Source: Polaribacter sp. Hel1_85
GTDB taxonomy: Bacteria > Bacteroidota > Bacteroidia > Flavobacteriales > Flavobacteriaceae
DNA: 64,000 nucleotides
Direction: 5' to 3'
Assembly: GCF_000766795.1 (NCBI RefSeq)
Contig: NZ_JPDS01000003.1
Coordinates: 248,001-312,000, forward strand
Below, in pieces: positions 1-8,571 of this stretch (its first letter is position 1; the number at the start of each line of letters is the position of its first letter). The notes beneath the pieces are model-generated. The model did no database searches. It was given only the letters and a program-made list of their open reading frames with translations, and was not told the DNA's origin. The translations under genes and the position numbers were made by a program.

Positions 1-438
1 ACTACCTCTATTACTATTTAAAGCAACATCTGTTGCTCTTAAATGATGTACATCTGCTCCTGGACCAGAAGTACCTAAATTAGGGTTTCCTAAAGATTTT
101 GGATAAGTATGTTCTCTATTCCAGTCTCCAGAGTTACCTCCATTACTGTTTACACTTCTAGTTCTATCTGTTAAGGTATTCCCATCAGAATCGTTAGAAC
201 CATAAAGCAATAAAACTGTTGAATTGGTTACATCATCTGGATCTAAATCAGTTTGTTGAATAACTGGCCATCCATAAGAAAGTGTTGTTGTATGCGTATT
301 TATAACTTTTGTTGCAAGTTCATCTCTTAAGGCAGTACCTGTTAGGTTTAAATTTACATCGTTATAATATGCTGGAATTTGAGAATAAGTGGCAAAAGAA
401 ATTACCAAAACAACTATTAGGGATAGCTTTTTTAACAT
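1..438 (-). CDS. Secreted endonuclease I family nuclease (3' end outside window)
   Basis: The first 146 codons are visible, read leftward from an ATG at 438; the gene continues past the left edge. An N-terminal hydrophobic signal peptide (MLKKLSLIVVLVISFA) is followed by a region ending in NREHTYPKSLG and GADVHHLRATD. These are the hallmark motifs of the EndA/NucM endonuclease I family (PF04231), including the catalytic His of the beta-beta-alpha-Me fold. The family degrades extracellular DNA and RNA. In flavobacteria such proteins often carry a C-terminal type IX secretion tag, which cannot be checked here. The family call is firm; the secretion route is inferred. Confidence 0.88.
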   Translation of the reverse strand, partial: MLKKLSLIVVLVISFATYSQIPAYYNDVNLNLTGTALRDELATKVINTHTTTLSYGWPVIQQTDLDPDDVTNSTVLLLYGSNDSDGNTLTDRTRSVNSNGGNSGDWNREHTYPKSLGNPNLGTSGPGADVHHLRATDVALNSNRGS

Positions 439-517
439 TACATAGGGGGTTTAAGAATACAAATATACATTTTTTTTAAAAATGCATAAATTTTAATTTT
501 ATTTTCTTATTAACAAT

Positions 518-525
518 TACTTTTG
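518..525 (+). promoter_or_regulatory. -7 box (TACTTTTG) of the recX promoter
   Basis: TACTTTTG matches the Bacteroidota -7 consensus TAnnTTTG. It lies 11 bases ahead of the recX ATG, so the transcript would have a leader of only about 6 to 8 bases. Confidence 0.5.
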
Positions 526-536
526 CATAAAAAAAT

Positions 537-1010
537 ATGATTAAAAAAACTTCTTTTACTATTGATGAAATTAAACGCAAGATTGAGCAATATTGTGTTT
601 ATCAAGATAGATGTCATAAAGAAGTGGAGCAAAAAATGAAGGACTACAATTTAATACCTGAAGCTAAAGAAATGATACTTTTAAGTTTAATGCAAAACAA
701 TTTTTTAAACGAAGAGCGTTTTGCTAAAAGTTTTGCTCGTGGAAAATTTAGGATTAAAAGCTGGGGAAAACAACGAATTGTTAGAGAACTAAAATTTAAA
801 GATATTTCTGCTTACAATATTAAAACAGCTCTAAAAGAAATTGATGAAAATGAGTATATAAAAACTATTTATAGAATTACAGAAAAAAGAAATGAAGTGA
901 TAAAAGAACCTAACTTTTATAAAAGAAAGAAAAAACTCATCGATTTTTTAATGAGAAAAGGTTTTGAATCCGAATTGATTTACAAAACAGTAAATGAAGT
1001 AGTTTGTTAA
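537..1010 (+). CDS. recX: Regulatory protein RecX
   Basis: The 157-residue, highly charged protein matches RecX in length and pattern, with FLNEERFAKSFARGKF (about residues 56-71) followed by W-G-K-QRI-REL. RecX family proteins are built of tandem three-helix repeats that bind the RecA filament groove and modulate strand exchange. The gene stands alone rather than next to recA, which is usual in Bacteroidota. The ATG is set by the promoter box 11 bases upstream. Nothing is truncated. Confidence 0.87.
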   Translation: MIKKTSFTIDEIKRKIEQYCVYQDRCHKEVEQKMKDYNLIPEAKEMILLSLMQNNFLNEERFAKSFARGKFRIKSWGKQRIVRELKFKDISAYNIKTALKEIDENEYIKTIYRITEKRNEVIKEPNFYKRKKKLIDFLMRKGFESELIYKTVNEVVC

Positions 1011-1033
1011 AAACTAAAAGTTAGCAAACTAGT

Positions 1034-1186
1034 TTAGCCCTGATTGAACGGTTTGTTTGAGCTCGTTTTTATGCTAAACTCGATTGAACAAATTTTGATA
1101 AAATAAAATTATTTATTACTATTTGTAATTACTGAAATAAATTAAGCATAAAAACAGCGAGTAGTGAAAGCAGGAAATAGCTTCTA
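1034..1186 (+). ncRNA. Structured intergenic element, Flavo-1-like (copy 1)
   Basis: The segment opens with TTAGCCCTGATTGAACGG and TTTGTTTGAGCTC and closes with GCGAGTAGTGAAAGC and AGGAAATAGCTTCTA. CCTG pairs with CAGG across the element, and an internal arm GTTTTTATGCT (1065-1075) pairs perfectly with AGCATAAAAAC (1145-1155). Two further copies lie near 13.97 kb and 47.35 kb. I recall this block pattern from the Flavo-1 RNA motif of flavobacteria, but the family name is from memory. It sits between the convergent recX and a lipoprotein gene, so it is not an obvious leader. Confidence 0.55.
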
Positions 1187-1189
1187 ATA

Positions 1190-1711
1190 TTAATTTTTAA
1201 ACCTTGATAAAAAGATAGAATCGTTTTTTTTCTTTGCTGCGATTACTACTTGAACATCATCATTTGGAATTTCTACAGACAACACATAATGCTTAATAAA
1301 CCAAGTATTGTTCTTTTTCTCTAAAACTCCAGAACCTCTACAGGTTCCCATCCAAGTATCTAACAACTCATCAAACCAGACAAAATTTCTAGCATCATTT
1401 ACATAAACATTTCTTTCTAAAGCTTTAAAACTCCAAGCTTTTCCTTTATCAAAATATGGTTTACTAAAACTTTCGAATTGTTTTTTAGTCCAGTTTTCTG
1501 TAGCATCTGTTCCAATAAAAACAGAAATACTATCCATTTTACCAAAATAACCTTGGTAATTTGCGTCTGACGCTGCTTTATGCCAATCATCTAGCAAAGT
1601 ATTTACATTTGTTTTAATTAATGAGATTGTTTGTATTGGCGCAATTTCTTTTGCTGGTTTGCAACTTAAAAAAGAAACTGTTAATACTAGAGCTAAGAAA
1701 TGCTTTGTCAT
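1190..1711 (-). CDS. NTF2-like/SnoaL-type lipoprotein
   Basis: The 173-residue protein starts with a lipoprotein signal peptide (lipobox LSC, Cys17). The mature part has the cone-shaped NTF2/SnoaL pattern: an N-terminal helix with DDWHKAASDANYQGYFGKM, a 'VFIGTDATENWTKKQFESF' stretch, and alternating strands ending in WFIKHYVLSVEIPND. Such proteins usually bind a small ligand, and no catalytic role can be assigned. Its ATG overlaps the stop of the upstream lipoprotein gene by 4 bases, so the two are translationally coupled. Confidence 0.7.
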   Translation of the reverse strand: MTKHFLALVLTVSFLSCKPAKEIAPIQTISLIKTNVNTLLDDWHKAASDANYQGYFGKMDSISVFIGTDATENWTKKQFESFSKPYFDKGKAWSFKALERNVYVNDARNFVWFDELLDTWMGTCRGSGVLEKKNNTWFIKHYVLSVEIPNDDVQVVIAAKKKNDSIFLSRFKN

Positions 1712-2346
1712 ATTTTTTTCGGTTTAAAAAGCTTACTTTTAACAGGTAATCGCTTCTTTTTTAACAATTCTTCTTTCTTTATAAGATTGATAGATTTCTT
1801 GGAAACACTATCCATTTTTGTAGAATCTATACCAATATAATCTATTTCAATATCAATAGCGTCTTCAAAACGTTTTTTAGAAAGTATGGTATTTATTTTT
1901 GAATTTACAGAAGAAAATGCTGCTATTGTTTTATCTACTTGTAAGTTAACTTCTTCTGAAGTTATTGCTGGTATAAGTGTTAAATCTGCCAAACGTAATG
2001 TTTCATTTTGCAAAACATTTACTCTTGCTTCAAAAGAAGGAACATCAAAAATTGTTGGTTTTACACTGTCTTTTAAACTTTTTACCAAATCTCTTAATTC
2101 TAAAGCATTACTTAAAGCTTCATTAGGTGATACTTTATTAAATTTCTTTAAAAAAGTATTTACTGATTTTAACTCTTGCCAATTGGCTATTTCCTTCTCA
2201 AAATCTGAATTTACATTTATTAAACGCACATGTTGTTTTGCAACACTTCGTTGTGGTATTTCTTGAGTAGGTTTAGGAGTTTCTTTTTTATTATTTCCAC
2301 AAGAAAATAATATTACAGAAAGTAAAAAATATATTATTTGTTTCAC
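1708..2346 (-). CDS. Hypothetical lipoprotein
   Basis: The 212-residue protein carries a lipoprotein signal (LLSVILFSCGNN, Cys16), a polar linker rich in Lys, Pro and Thr, then a helical middle region, and a very basic Lys-rich tail. I do not recognise the family. It is the first gene of a two-gene operon with the NTF2-like lipoprotein, with an ATGA overlap. The pair probably acts at the same envelope location, but its function is unknown. Confidence 0.65.
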   Translation of the reverse strand: MKQIIYFLLSVILFSCGNNKKETPKPTQEIPQRSVAKQHVRLINVNSDFEKEIANWQELKSVNTFLKKFNKVSPNEALSNALELRDLVKSLKDSVKPTIFDVPSFEARVNVLQNETLRLADLTLIPAITSEEVNLQVDKTIAAFSSVNSKINTILSKKRFEDAIDIEIDYIGIDSTKMDSVSKKSINLIKKEELLKKKRLPVKSKLFKPKKI

Positions 2347-2491
2347 AACTTATTATTATAAATGGTAAAAATACACATTTTAAGAGCACATTTTCTCTAT
2401 TTAAGAAAATTGTAACAAACAACTGTTTTTATAAAAAAATATTATTGAATAATTATTTTAATGATTTTATTTTACGAATAACAAAATTAAG

Positions 2492-2499
2492 TACCTTTG
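2492..2499 (+). promoter_or_regulatory. -7 box (TACCTTTG) upstream of the threonine dehydrogenase gene
   Basis: TACCTTTG is an exact TAnnTTTG match 28 bases before the ATG at 2527. Confidence 0.5.
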
Positions 2500-2526
2500 T
2501 TATTGTTAAAATCATAATTTAAAAAT

Positions 2527-3474
2527 ATGAGTGAAATCATTCTAGTTTTAGGTGCAAGTGGTCAAATAGGCAATGAGCTTACACAAAAACTCCGCGTTTT
2601 ATATGGTAACAACAATGTTATTGCTTCCGACATTAGAGAAGGCAATAAAAATATGATGGTTTCTGGACCTTTTGAAATTATTGATGCTACAGATAAAGAA
2701 ACTATTCTAAAAATAATTAACAAATATAAAGTAACTCAAGTTTATTTACTTGCTGCCATGTTATCGGCAACTGCAGAACAACAGCCACAAAAAGCTTGGG
2801 ATTTAAATATAAATTCTCTTCTAGCTGTTTTAGATTTAGCTAAAGACAAACATATAAAACAAGTTTACTGGCCAAGTTCTATTGCTGTTTTTGGGCCTAA
2901 AACACCTAAGAAAAATACTCCTCAACACACAGTAATGCAACCTTCTACAGTTTATGGAATAAGTAAAGTTGCAGGCGAATTTTGGTGTAATTATTATCAT
3001 GAAAAATTTGGAGTAGATGTTAGAAGTCTTCGTTATCCTGGTATCATTTCTTGGAAATCTAAACCTGGTGGAGGCACAACAGATTATGCTGTAGACATTT
3101 ATTTTAACGCCCTTGAAAAAGGTTCTTACCAATGTTTTTTATCAGAAAATACCCGTTTACCAATGATGTATATGGATGATGCTGTAAATGCCACCATTCA
3201 ATTAATGCAAATTGATGCTAAAAAAGTTAAAAACAGAACGGGTTATAATTTAGCTGCAATGAATTTTACTCCAGAAGAAATTGCGTTAGAAATTAAAAAG
3301 CATTTCCCTGATTTTAGTATTTCTTACCAACCAGATTTTAGACAAGCAATTGCAGATAGTTGGCCAGAATCTATTGATGATTCTGAAGCTAGAGAAGATT
3401 GGAATTGGCAACACAAATTTGATTTATCTTCTATGACTTCAGATATTTTAAAAAATTTATCTTCCTTAAAATAA
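2527..3474 (+). CDS. SDR-type L-threonine 3-dehydrogenase (NAD-dependent epimerase family)
   Basis: The 315-residue protein has an N-terminal Rossmann motif GASGQIG (residues 9-15), the extended-SDR catalytic Tyr-x-x-x-Lys in STVYGISKVAGE, and the glycine-rich GGGTTDYAVDIYFNAL segment found in UDP-galactose-epimerase-like threonine dehydrogenases. These enzymes oxidise L-threonine to 2-amino-3-ketobutyrate. The form characterised from Flavobacterium frigidimaris belongs to this same non-zinc class. Substrate assignment is from family knowledge; a general epimerase is the alternative. It is a single-gene unit with its own promoter. Confidence 0.8.
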   Translation: MSEIILVLGASGQIGNELTQKLRVLYGNNNVIASDIREGNKNMMVSGPFEIIDATDKETILKIINKYKVTQVYLLAAMLSATAEQQPQKAWDLNINSLLAVLDLAKDKHIKQVYWPSSIAVFGPKTPKKNTPQHTVMQPSTVYGISKVAGEFWCNYYHEKFGVDVRSLRYPGIISWKSKPGGGTTDYAVDIYFNALEKGSYQCFLSENTRLPMMYMDDAVNATIQLMQIDAKKVKNRTGYNLAAMNFTPEEIALEIKKHFPDFSISYQPDFRQAIADSWPESIDDSEAREDWNWQHKFDLSSMTSDILKNLSSLK

Positions 3475-3571
3475 GTTTGTAAGTTCTTTTTAAACAATGC
3501 GTCTATATAATTGATTAAAAAAATAATGGCTATCTGTAACATAGGTTACTGTAAATTTTAATCAATAAAAA

Positions 3572-3579
3572 TACCTTTG
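3572..3579 (+). promoter_or_regulatory. -7 box (TACCTTTG) upstream of the thioredoxin-like gene
   Basis: TACCTTTG is an exact TAnnTTTG match. The following leader contains AGGAG directly before the ATG at 3596, an unusually clear Shine-Dalgarno sequence for Bacteroidota. Confidence 0.5.
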
Positions 3580-3595
3580 AACAAAATATTAGGAG

Positions 3596-4207
3596 ATGAA
3601 AAACATCATTGAAAAGAGTTTAGAAAACTCATATACATATCAAGAATTTAGAGATTTAGTAAGCAACTTATTAACTGAAAATAAATCTACTGGCCATATA
3701 CAATCTGAAGCTTTAACTGGTTTTAGCATGTTAAATGACAGAAGAATGAAACGTTTAGATAAGACCATTAAAATTTCTGACACAACATTTACAGAAATGA
3801 ATTCAATTGACGAACCACAAACTTGGTTGGTAATTGCAGAAGGTTGGTGTGGTGATGCAGCTCAAAACGTACCTATTATTCATAAAATTGCAGAAACTAG
3901 TAATCTTATCGATTTTAAAATAGTTTTAAGAGATGATAATGAGGAATTAATGGATTTGTTTTTAACTAATGGAGGTAAAGCAATTCCTAAATTAATTGCC
4001 TTAGATAAAGACAATAATGTAATAGATACTTGGGGACCAAGACCAACTGTTGCTACTAAAATGGTTGCAGACTACAAAGCAGAACATGGTGTTATAGACG
4101 CACAGTTTAAACAAGATCTACAGGTTTGGTACAATAAAGACAAAGGGCAAAGTTTACAAGAAGATTTTGTACAATTGGTTAAAAACATACAAACAAAAGA
4201 AGTTTAG
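3596..4207 (+). CDS. Thioredoxin-family protein with WCGDA site
   Basis: The 203-residue cytoplasmic protein has a thioredoxin-like fold in its second half. The strand-turn-helix LVIAEGWCGDAAQNVPIIHKIA (around residues 82-103) is followed by the cis-Pro strand GGKAIPKLIALD. The usual CxxC is reduced to one Cys (WCGDA), as in the Thioredoxin_9 group. Monothiol chemistry or a non-redox role is therefore likely rather than classical dithiol reduction. There is no signal peptide. A strong terminator follows at once, so it is monocistronic. Confidence 0.75.
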   Translation: MKNIIEKSLENSYTYQEFRDLVSNLLTENKSTGHIQSEALTGFSMLNDRRMKRLDKTIKISDTTFTEMNSIDEPQTWLVIAEGWCGDAAQNVPIIHKIAETSNLIDFKIVLRDDNEELMDLFLTNGGKAIPKLIALDKDNNVIDTWGPRPTVATKMVADYKAEHGVIDAQFKQDLQVWYNKDKGQSLQEDFVQLVKNIQTKEV

Positions 4208-4230
4208 TAATTAGGTTAATTCATATTTTT

Positions 4231-4266
4231 AAACCGCAAATTAATAATTTGATTTGCGGTTTTTCT
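4231..4266 (+). terminator. Intrinsic terminator of the thioredoxin-like gene
   Basis: An 11-bp perfect stem (AAACCGCAAAT at 4231-4241 with ATTTGCGGTTT at 4252-4262), a 10-base loop and a T-rich tail. Confidence 0.75.
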
Positions 4267-4272
4267 TTTCTG

Positions 4273-4280
4273 TATATTTG
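4273..4280 (+). promoter_or_regulatory. -7 box (TATATTTG) that decides the start at 4299
   Basis: TATATTTG exactly matches TAnnTTTG. The reading frame is open upstream of it, but a start there would lie upstream of transcription, so the ATG at 4299 is the real one. Confidence 0.55.
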
Positions 4281-4298
4281 CACCGAAAATTTCATAAA

Positions 4299-4781
4299 AT
4301 GTTAACAGATTATTCTTTAATTCCTGAAAATGCAAAAGTTTGGATTTATCCTTCTAGCAGAAAATTTTATCCAAATGAAATAGAAGGAGTTGAAAGCAAA
4401 GTAAAAGCCTTTTTAGAAAGTTGGAAGTCTGATAACGAAAACTTTAAAACATCGTACAAAATTCTATACAACAGATTTATCGTTCTTTTTGCTGATGATG
4501 AAAACTCACCCCTAACAAATAAAGATATTGATGCTTCTGTTTCTTTTATTTTAGCACTTCAACAAGAATATGAAGTAGAATTGTTAGATAAAATGAATGC
4601 TTGTTTTAAACAAGGTGAATATGTACAATATAAAGATTTAAAAGACTTTAAAAAGTTACTAAAAAACAAAGCTGTTACTGCAAAAAGTATCATTTTTGAT
4701 AATTTAATTACCACAAAAGTTGATTTTGACAACAATTGGGAAATTCCAATTGAAGACAGCTGGTATAATAGATACTTATAA
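4299..4781 (+). CDS. Conserved flavobacterial protein, often mislabelled 'ABC transporter ATPase'
   Basis: The 160-residue soluble protein begins MLTDYSLIPENAKVWIYPSS and contains ASVSFILALQQEY and QYKDLKDFKKLLKN. I recognise it as a conserved Bacteroidota family commonly annotated as an ABC transporter ATPase, but I see no Walker A, Walker B or signature motif. That label is not supported by this sequence. The start was placed after the -7 box. The function is unknown. Confidence 0.7.
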   Translation: MLTDYSLIPENAKVWIYPSSRKFYPNEIEGVESKVKAFLESWKSDNENFKTSYKILYNRFIVLFADDENSPLTNKDIDASVSFILALQQEYEVELLDKMNACFKQGEYVQYKDLKDFKKLLKNKAVTAKSIIFDNLITTKVDFDNNWEIPIEDSWYNRYL

Positions 4782-4785
4782 AGTT

Positions 4786-5172
4786 TTATTTGTCTAGAAT
4801 CTCAGCAATATTGGGTTTAAAATAGTTAGGCCCTTTTAAAACTTTTCCATCTTCTCTGTAAATAGGTTTACCATCTTCACCTAACTTACTCATATTACTA
4901 CGTTGAATTTCATTGAAAACCTCTTCAATTTTATCCTGCATTCCATGTTCTATAATTGTTCCACATAAAATATAGAGCATATCTCCTAACGCATCTGCAA
5001 CTTCAACCAAATCATTATTATTAGCTGCATCTAAATATTCTTCATTTTCTTCTCTCATTAATTTATAACGAAGCAAATTTCTATTTTCACCAATATGTGC
5101 AATTGGTTCTTGATTCATATTTAATTTAAAAGCTGTGTGAAATTCGGTAACTGCTGCTATTTTATTTTTCAT
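4786..5172 (-). CDS. MazG-like nucleoside triphosphate pyrophosphohydrolase
   Basis: The 128-residue protein has an all-alpha NTP-PPase core. The metal-binding EExxE motif appears as REENEEYLDA (about residues 40-49) and the second ExxD motif in EVADALGDMLYILCGT (about residues 57-72). This matches the dUTPase/MazG superfamily, specifically the single-domain phosphoribosyl-ATP-pyrophosphohydrolase-like group. Such enzymes hydrolyse non-canonical NTPs to NMP and pyrophosphate. The substrate is not predictable. It ends 4 bases from the convergent gene before it, with no obvious terminator between them. Confidence 0.78.
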   Translation of the reverse strand: MKNKIAAVTEFHTAFKLNMNQEPIAHIGENRNLLRYKLMREENEEYLDAANNNDLVEVADALGDMLYILCGTIIEHGMQDKIEEVFNEIQRSNMSKLGEDGKPIYREDGKVLKGPNYFKPNIAEILDK

Positions 5173-5212
5173 GTATATTTTATATTGTTTTATTATTTCT
5201 GATTTAATTTAT

Positions 5213-5941
5213 TTACAAAGCTTTTTTTAACAACCTAGCTGGAGAAACTTTTAACACCCAAGCTACTAGTTGCCAACGTTTAGAAACATAAGCTACTCTT
5301 TTTTTCTTTTTAATGGCACTATAAATTTGTTTCACTGCTTTTTCTAAAGGAACCAACCAAAACACTCCATCTTCTAAAGTGTCTGCCATAACAGTATCTA
5401 CAAATCCTGGTCTAATTTCTGTAATAAAAACCTTTTTAGATTTTATTGATTTTGTTTTTATATACAAACTTTCTAAATATGCTTTTTGATATGCTTTGGA
5501 TGCAAAATAAACTGGAGCAGAACGATTTCCTCGAATTGAAGCTATTGATGAAATACCAACTAAATGCCCAAATTGTTGTTTTCTAAATAAATTATAAGCT
5601 AAAGTATACAACCTTGTAACACCCAAAACATTCGTATTTATACTTTGTTCTTCTTTGTCCCACTCAAACTTAGGATTTACATGAACAACACCTGAAGACT
5701 GAACAATTAAATCTATTATTTCAAATTCTTCAAGAATTTCATTAAAAACTTTTTCAACTTCTTTTACATCTTGAATATCATTTTGTTTGATTAAAATTTG
5801 ATTCGGATATTTATTTTTAAGTTCTTCTAATAAGGCAATTCTTCTTCCTGTAATAGCAACTTTATATCCTTCATTTACTAAAATTTCAGTTAATGATTTT
5901 CCTATTCCAGAAGTTGCTCCAAAAACGATGGCATTCTTCAT
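5213..5941 (-). CDS. Short-chain dehydrogenase/reductase
   Basis: The 242-residue classical SDR has the cofactor-binding GATSGIG (residues 8-14), ITGRR near 32 (an Arg after the second strand favours NADP), the catalytic Ser in GISSIAS, and the YFASK catalytic Tyr/Lys pair. The C-terminal tail is basic and hydrophobic (WQLVAWVLKVSPARLLKKAL), which could make it membrane-associated like DltE/YqjQ-type SDRs. The substrate is unknown. It lies 40 bases upstream of the MazG-like gene on the same strand. Confidence 0.83.
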   Translation of the reverse strand: MKNAIVFGATSGIGKSLTEILVNEGYKVAITGRRIALLEELKNKYPNQILIKQNDIQDVKEVEKVFNEILEEFEIIDLIVQSSGVVHVNPKFEWDKEEQSINTNVLGVTRLYTLAYNLFRKQQFGHLVGISSIASIRGNRSAPVYFASKAYQKAYLESLYIKTKSIKSKKVFITEIRPGFVDTVMADTLEDGVFWLVPLEKAVKQIYSAIKKKKRVAYVSKRWQLVAWVLKVSPARLLKKAL

Positions 5942-6062
5942 TTAATTTGTAATTTTACAAAATCAAATTATATTGATTTTAGATAGACAATATATAGAAA
6001 TTTTCTGAAGAATAAATACTTCTATTTTGCTTTCAATTAACAACTTATAAAGAACACAAACT

Positions 6063-6269
6063 ATGTTTTTAGGCGCTTATTTTACAACTGGAAGAATCGT
6101 TTTTATGATTTTATTTGTCATCGCTTTTATAGCTTTAATGATTTACAGCTACAGAAAAGACATTAAAAATCATGAACGTTATTATAAAGGTGCTGGAAAA
6201 AAAGTGTTTATTTATGGAACTTTAATTATAATTATTTTTATTGCAATCCGTTTTTTATTTGGTAATTAA
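6063..6269 (+). CDS. Small two-helix membrane protein
   Basis: The 68-residue protein has two hydrophobic helices (about residues 10-29 and 48-66) separated by a strongly charged loop YRKDIKNHERYYKGAGKK. It is followed by a terminator-like hairpin. Short two-helix proteins of this pattern are common in flavobacterial genomes. I do not know its function and see no operon partner. Confidence 0.65.
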   Translation: MFLGAYFTTGRIVFMILFVIAFIALMIYSYRKDIKNHERYYKGAGKKVFIYGTLIIIIFIAIRFLFGN

Positions 6270-6300
6270 AAAACCAACTCATTTCTGAATTGGTTTTTAA
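6267..6300 (+). terminator. Terminator hairpin after the small membrane protein gene
   Basis: AAAACCAA pairs with TTGGTTTTT, extended by TCA/TGA across one mismatch, with a T-run on the plus strand. Confidence 0.55.
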
Positions 6301-6359
6301 CTAATTTTATAAAAAGATAATATCTCTTTTTATTTTATAATATTTCTCTCATCTATTCT

Positions 6360-8390
6360 TTAATTTTTTGTTCCTAAATAATTATAATTTTTAGAGTAGA
6401 ATAACATCTGCTCTTCAAAACTCTTAGGTTGTTTCACTTTAATGTCTGAAATAGTTCCGTTCTCACTTAAAGATGTTTCTAAAACAGGATTTACAAAACC
6501 ACTATAAGGCGCAGATTTAAATTGTTTATTTCTCTTAAGAACTTCTTTATGAATTTGCTGATCTACTTTTACTCCATAACCTTCTACTAATGCTCTTGCA
6601 GCGGCAAAATCTCCTTCAGATTTTATACGTTGTGTTTCTTTTAATAATCTTCCAAAAATTTCTCTTAATTTTTCATAATTAGTAATATTGAAATACGTTT
6701 TACCATCTTCTTTTAAAACTTTTTCAATCACATTTTCTTTCTCACCTTGCTCAAATGACCAAGCTGAAACCCACTGACGATTCACCATATGATCTTCCTC
6801 AATATCATCACCTAAATTAATTCTTATCAATTGGGTCATTAATCCATTTCTGATATAACTATCATAAGCTGCCATTCCTAGCTCTTTATAATTATCTGTT
6901 AAACTAAGTTCCTGTAATTTTGGATCCATCAAATAATACAAACCAACTAAATCTGCACGACCTTCTTCCATTGTAGAAGCATAATTTTGAAGTGTTTCTT
7001 TTGGTTGCCCAATACCTTCATTTATTTTACCTGATGCATGACCTACAACTTCATGTAAAGCTGTGTGTAATTTATCTGCAATTTGTCCGTACTTTTCTTC
7101 CAATCTAATTTCTTTTTCATCATTTGCAAATTCTTTTAAACGTCCTGTTCCTCCAGCATTATTATAAGCTCCAATAATGTTACCAAGAGAAACTGATTTA
7201 GAACCATGTTGTTGACGAATCCAATTATTATTAGGTAAATTTACTCCAATTGGTGTACTTGGTGATGCATCTCCAGCTTCACCAGCAACATTTACCGTTT
7301 TGTAAGAAACACCTACAACATTTTCTTTTTTATGAGTTGGATCTAAAGGTGCATTATCCTCAAACCATTGTGCATTATCAGATAAAACTTTCATTTTACG
7401 AGACATGTCAAAATCTTTAATTTGAACAATAGTTTCATAAGAACCTCTATATCCTTTAGGGTCATTATACACTTCAATAAAACCGTTAATCCAATCTATA
7501 TTTCCATCTGTAGATGTTGCCCAAGCAATACAATATTTATCCCAAGTATCTAAACTACCTGTTTTGTAATATTCGATTAATAAACCTAAAGCATTTCCTT
7601 GTTTTTCATTTTCAGCAACTTCTTTTGCTTTTTCTAACCAACCAATAACGTTGTCTATTGCAACCCCATACATTCCTCCAGATTTCCAAACTTTTTCTAC
7701 CAATTTACCATCTTCTCTAACTAATTTAGAGTTTAAACCTGCTTCAACTGGCATTCCTTTTGGTCCTTTGTAAGCCGTTTTATAAAACTCTACTACATCT
7801 TTATCTGTAATATCTGGTGCATAGAAATTAATTGCTGATGACAATACATTGTCAACTCCAGATTTCTTATTTACTTTTTTAGTATCAGTATCATTAAAAA
7901 TCACCTCAACAATTTCTGAAGCTAATTCGGTATTAGAATTTTTTAACAAATCGTTTGTAAAATATTCTTTTGTGAATTCAGGTTTAATTTTATCATTTGA
8001 ATAATGATGATGAATTCCGTTAGAAAACCAAATTCTTTTTAAATAGGTTTTAAAAAATTTAAAATCTTCGCTTTCTCTATCTCCTTTATAATTTTGGTTG
8101 ATATTTTCTAATGCTTTTCTAACACTTAAGTTGTGGCGATAATTTTGATCCCACATAATATCTCTACCAGACAAACCTGCTTGTGTTAAATAATAAACCA
8201 ATTTTTTCTCTTTTAAAGTAAGTTCTTCAAAACCTGGTATTTTGTAACGTAATACTTTAATATCTGCAAATTGCTCTACAAAATGATTAAATTCAGTTGT
8301 TACTTCTGCTTTTTCACTCTTCTTTTCTGAGGTACAAGAAGCTAATAAAATAGCAATTGAAAAGGCATAAATTATTTTTTTTATTTTCAT
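6360..8390 (-). CDS. Dipeptidyl-peptidase III family (M49) lipoprotein
   Basis: The 676-residue protein starts with a lipoprotein signal (IAILLASCTSEKK, Cys19). The zinc site HEVVGH (about residue 446) is the M49 HExxGH variant, and the third zinc ligand motif EEGRAD follows about 25 residues later. M49 enzymes release dipeptides from the N-termini of short peptides. Bacterial homologues from Bacteroides thetaiotaomicron are characterised. The lipobox implies an envelope location, unlike the cytosolic eukaryotic enzyme. It is monocistronic, with about 180 non-coding bases upstream. Confidence 0.88.
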   Translation of the reverse strand: MKIKKIIYAFSIAILLASCTSEKKSEKAEVTTEFNHFVEQFADIKVLRYKIPGFEELTLKEKKLVYYLTQAGLSGRDIMWDQNYRHNLSVRKALENINQNYKGDRESEDFKFFKTYLKRIWFSNGIHHHYSNDKIKPEFTKEYFTNDLLKNSNTELASEIVEVIFNDTDTKKVNKKSGVDNVLSSAINFYAPDITDKDVVEFYKTAYKGPKGMPVEAGLNSKLVREDGKLVEKVWKSGGMYGVAIDNVIGWLEKAKEVAENEKQGNALGLLIEYYKTGSLDTWDKYCIAWATSTDGNIDWINGFIEVYNDPKGYRGSYETIVQIKDFDMSRKMKVLSDNAQWFEDNAPLDPTHKKENVVGVSYKTVNVAGEAGDASPSTPIGVNLPNNNWIRQQHGSKSVSLGNIIGAYNNAGGTGRLKEFANDEKEIRLEEKYGQIADKLHTALHEVVGHASGKINEGIGQPKETLQNYASTMEEGRADLVGLYYLMDPKLQELSLTDNYKELGMAAYDSYIRNGLMTQLIRINLGDDIEEDHMVNRQWVSAWSFEQGEKENVIEKVLKEDGKTYFNITNYEKLREIFGRLLKETQRIKSEGDFAAARALVEGYGVKVDQQIHKEVLKRNKQFKSAPYSGFVNPVLETSLSENGTISDIKVKQPKSFEEQMLFYSKNYNYLGTKN

Positions 8391-8571
8391 TTTAATTCAT
8401 TTATAATTGATGGATAAATATACAAATTTTAAGTGTGAGTGTCATCAATATTCTTTAATCCTAAACAAAGAATACAAAAAGACAATTCATCAAAAAAAAG
8501 TATTTTAAAAATTAAAAATCAGAATCTTATAAACTCACATACTTACAATCTCTAAAATTTATCTAACCTTA

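Noticed and set aside
1886-2266. Plus-strand open frame opposite the 1708-2346 lipoprotein gene
   Set aside because: It mirrors a real lipoprotein gene with a good signal peptide and has no start context or family resemblance.
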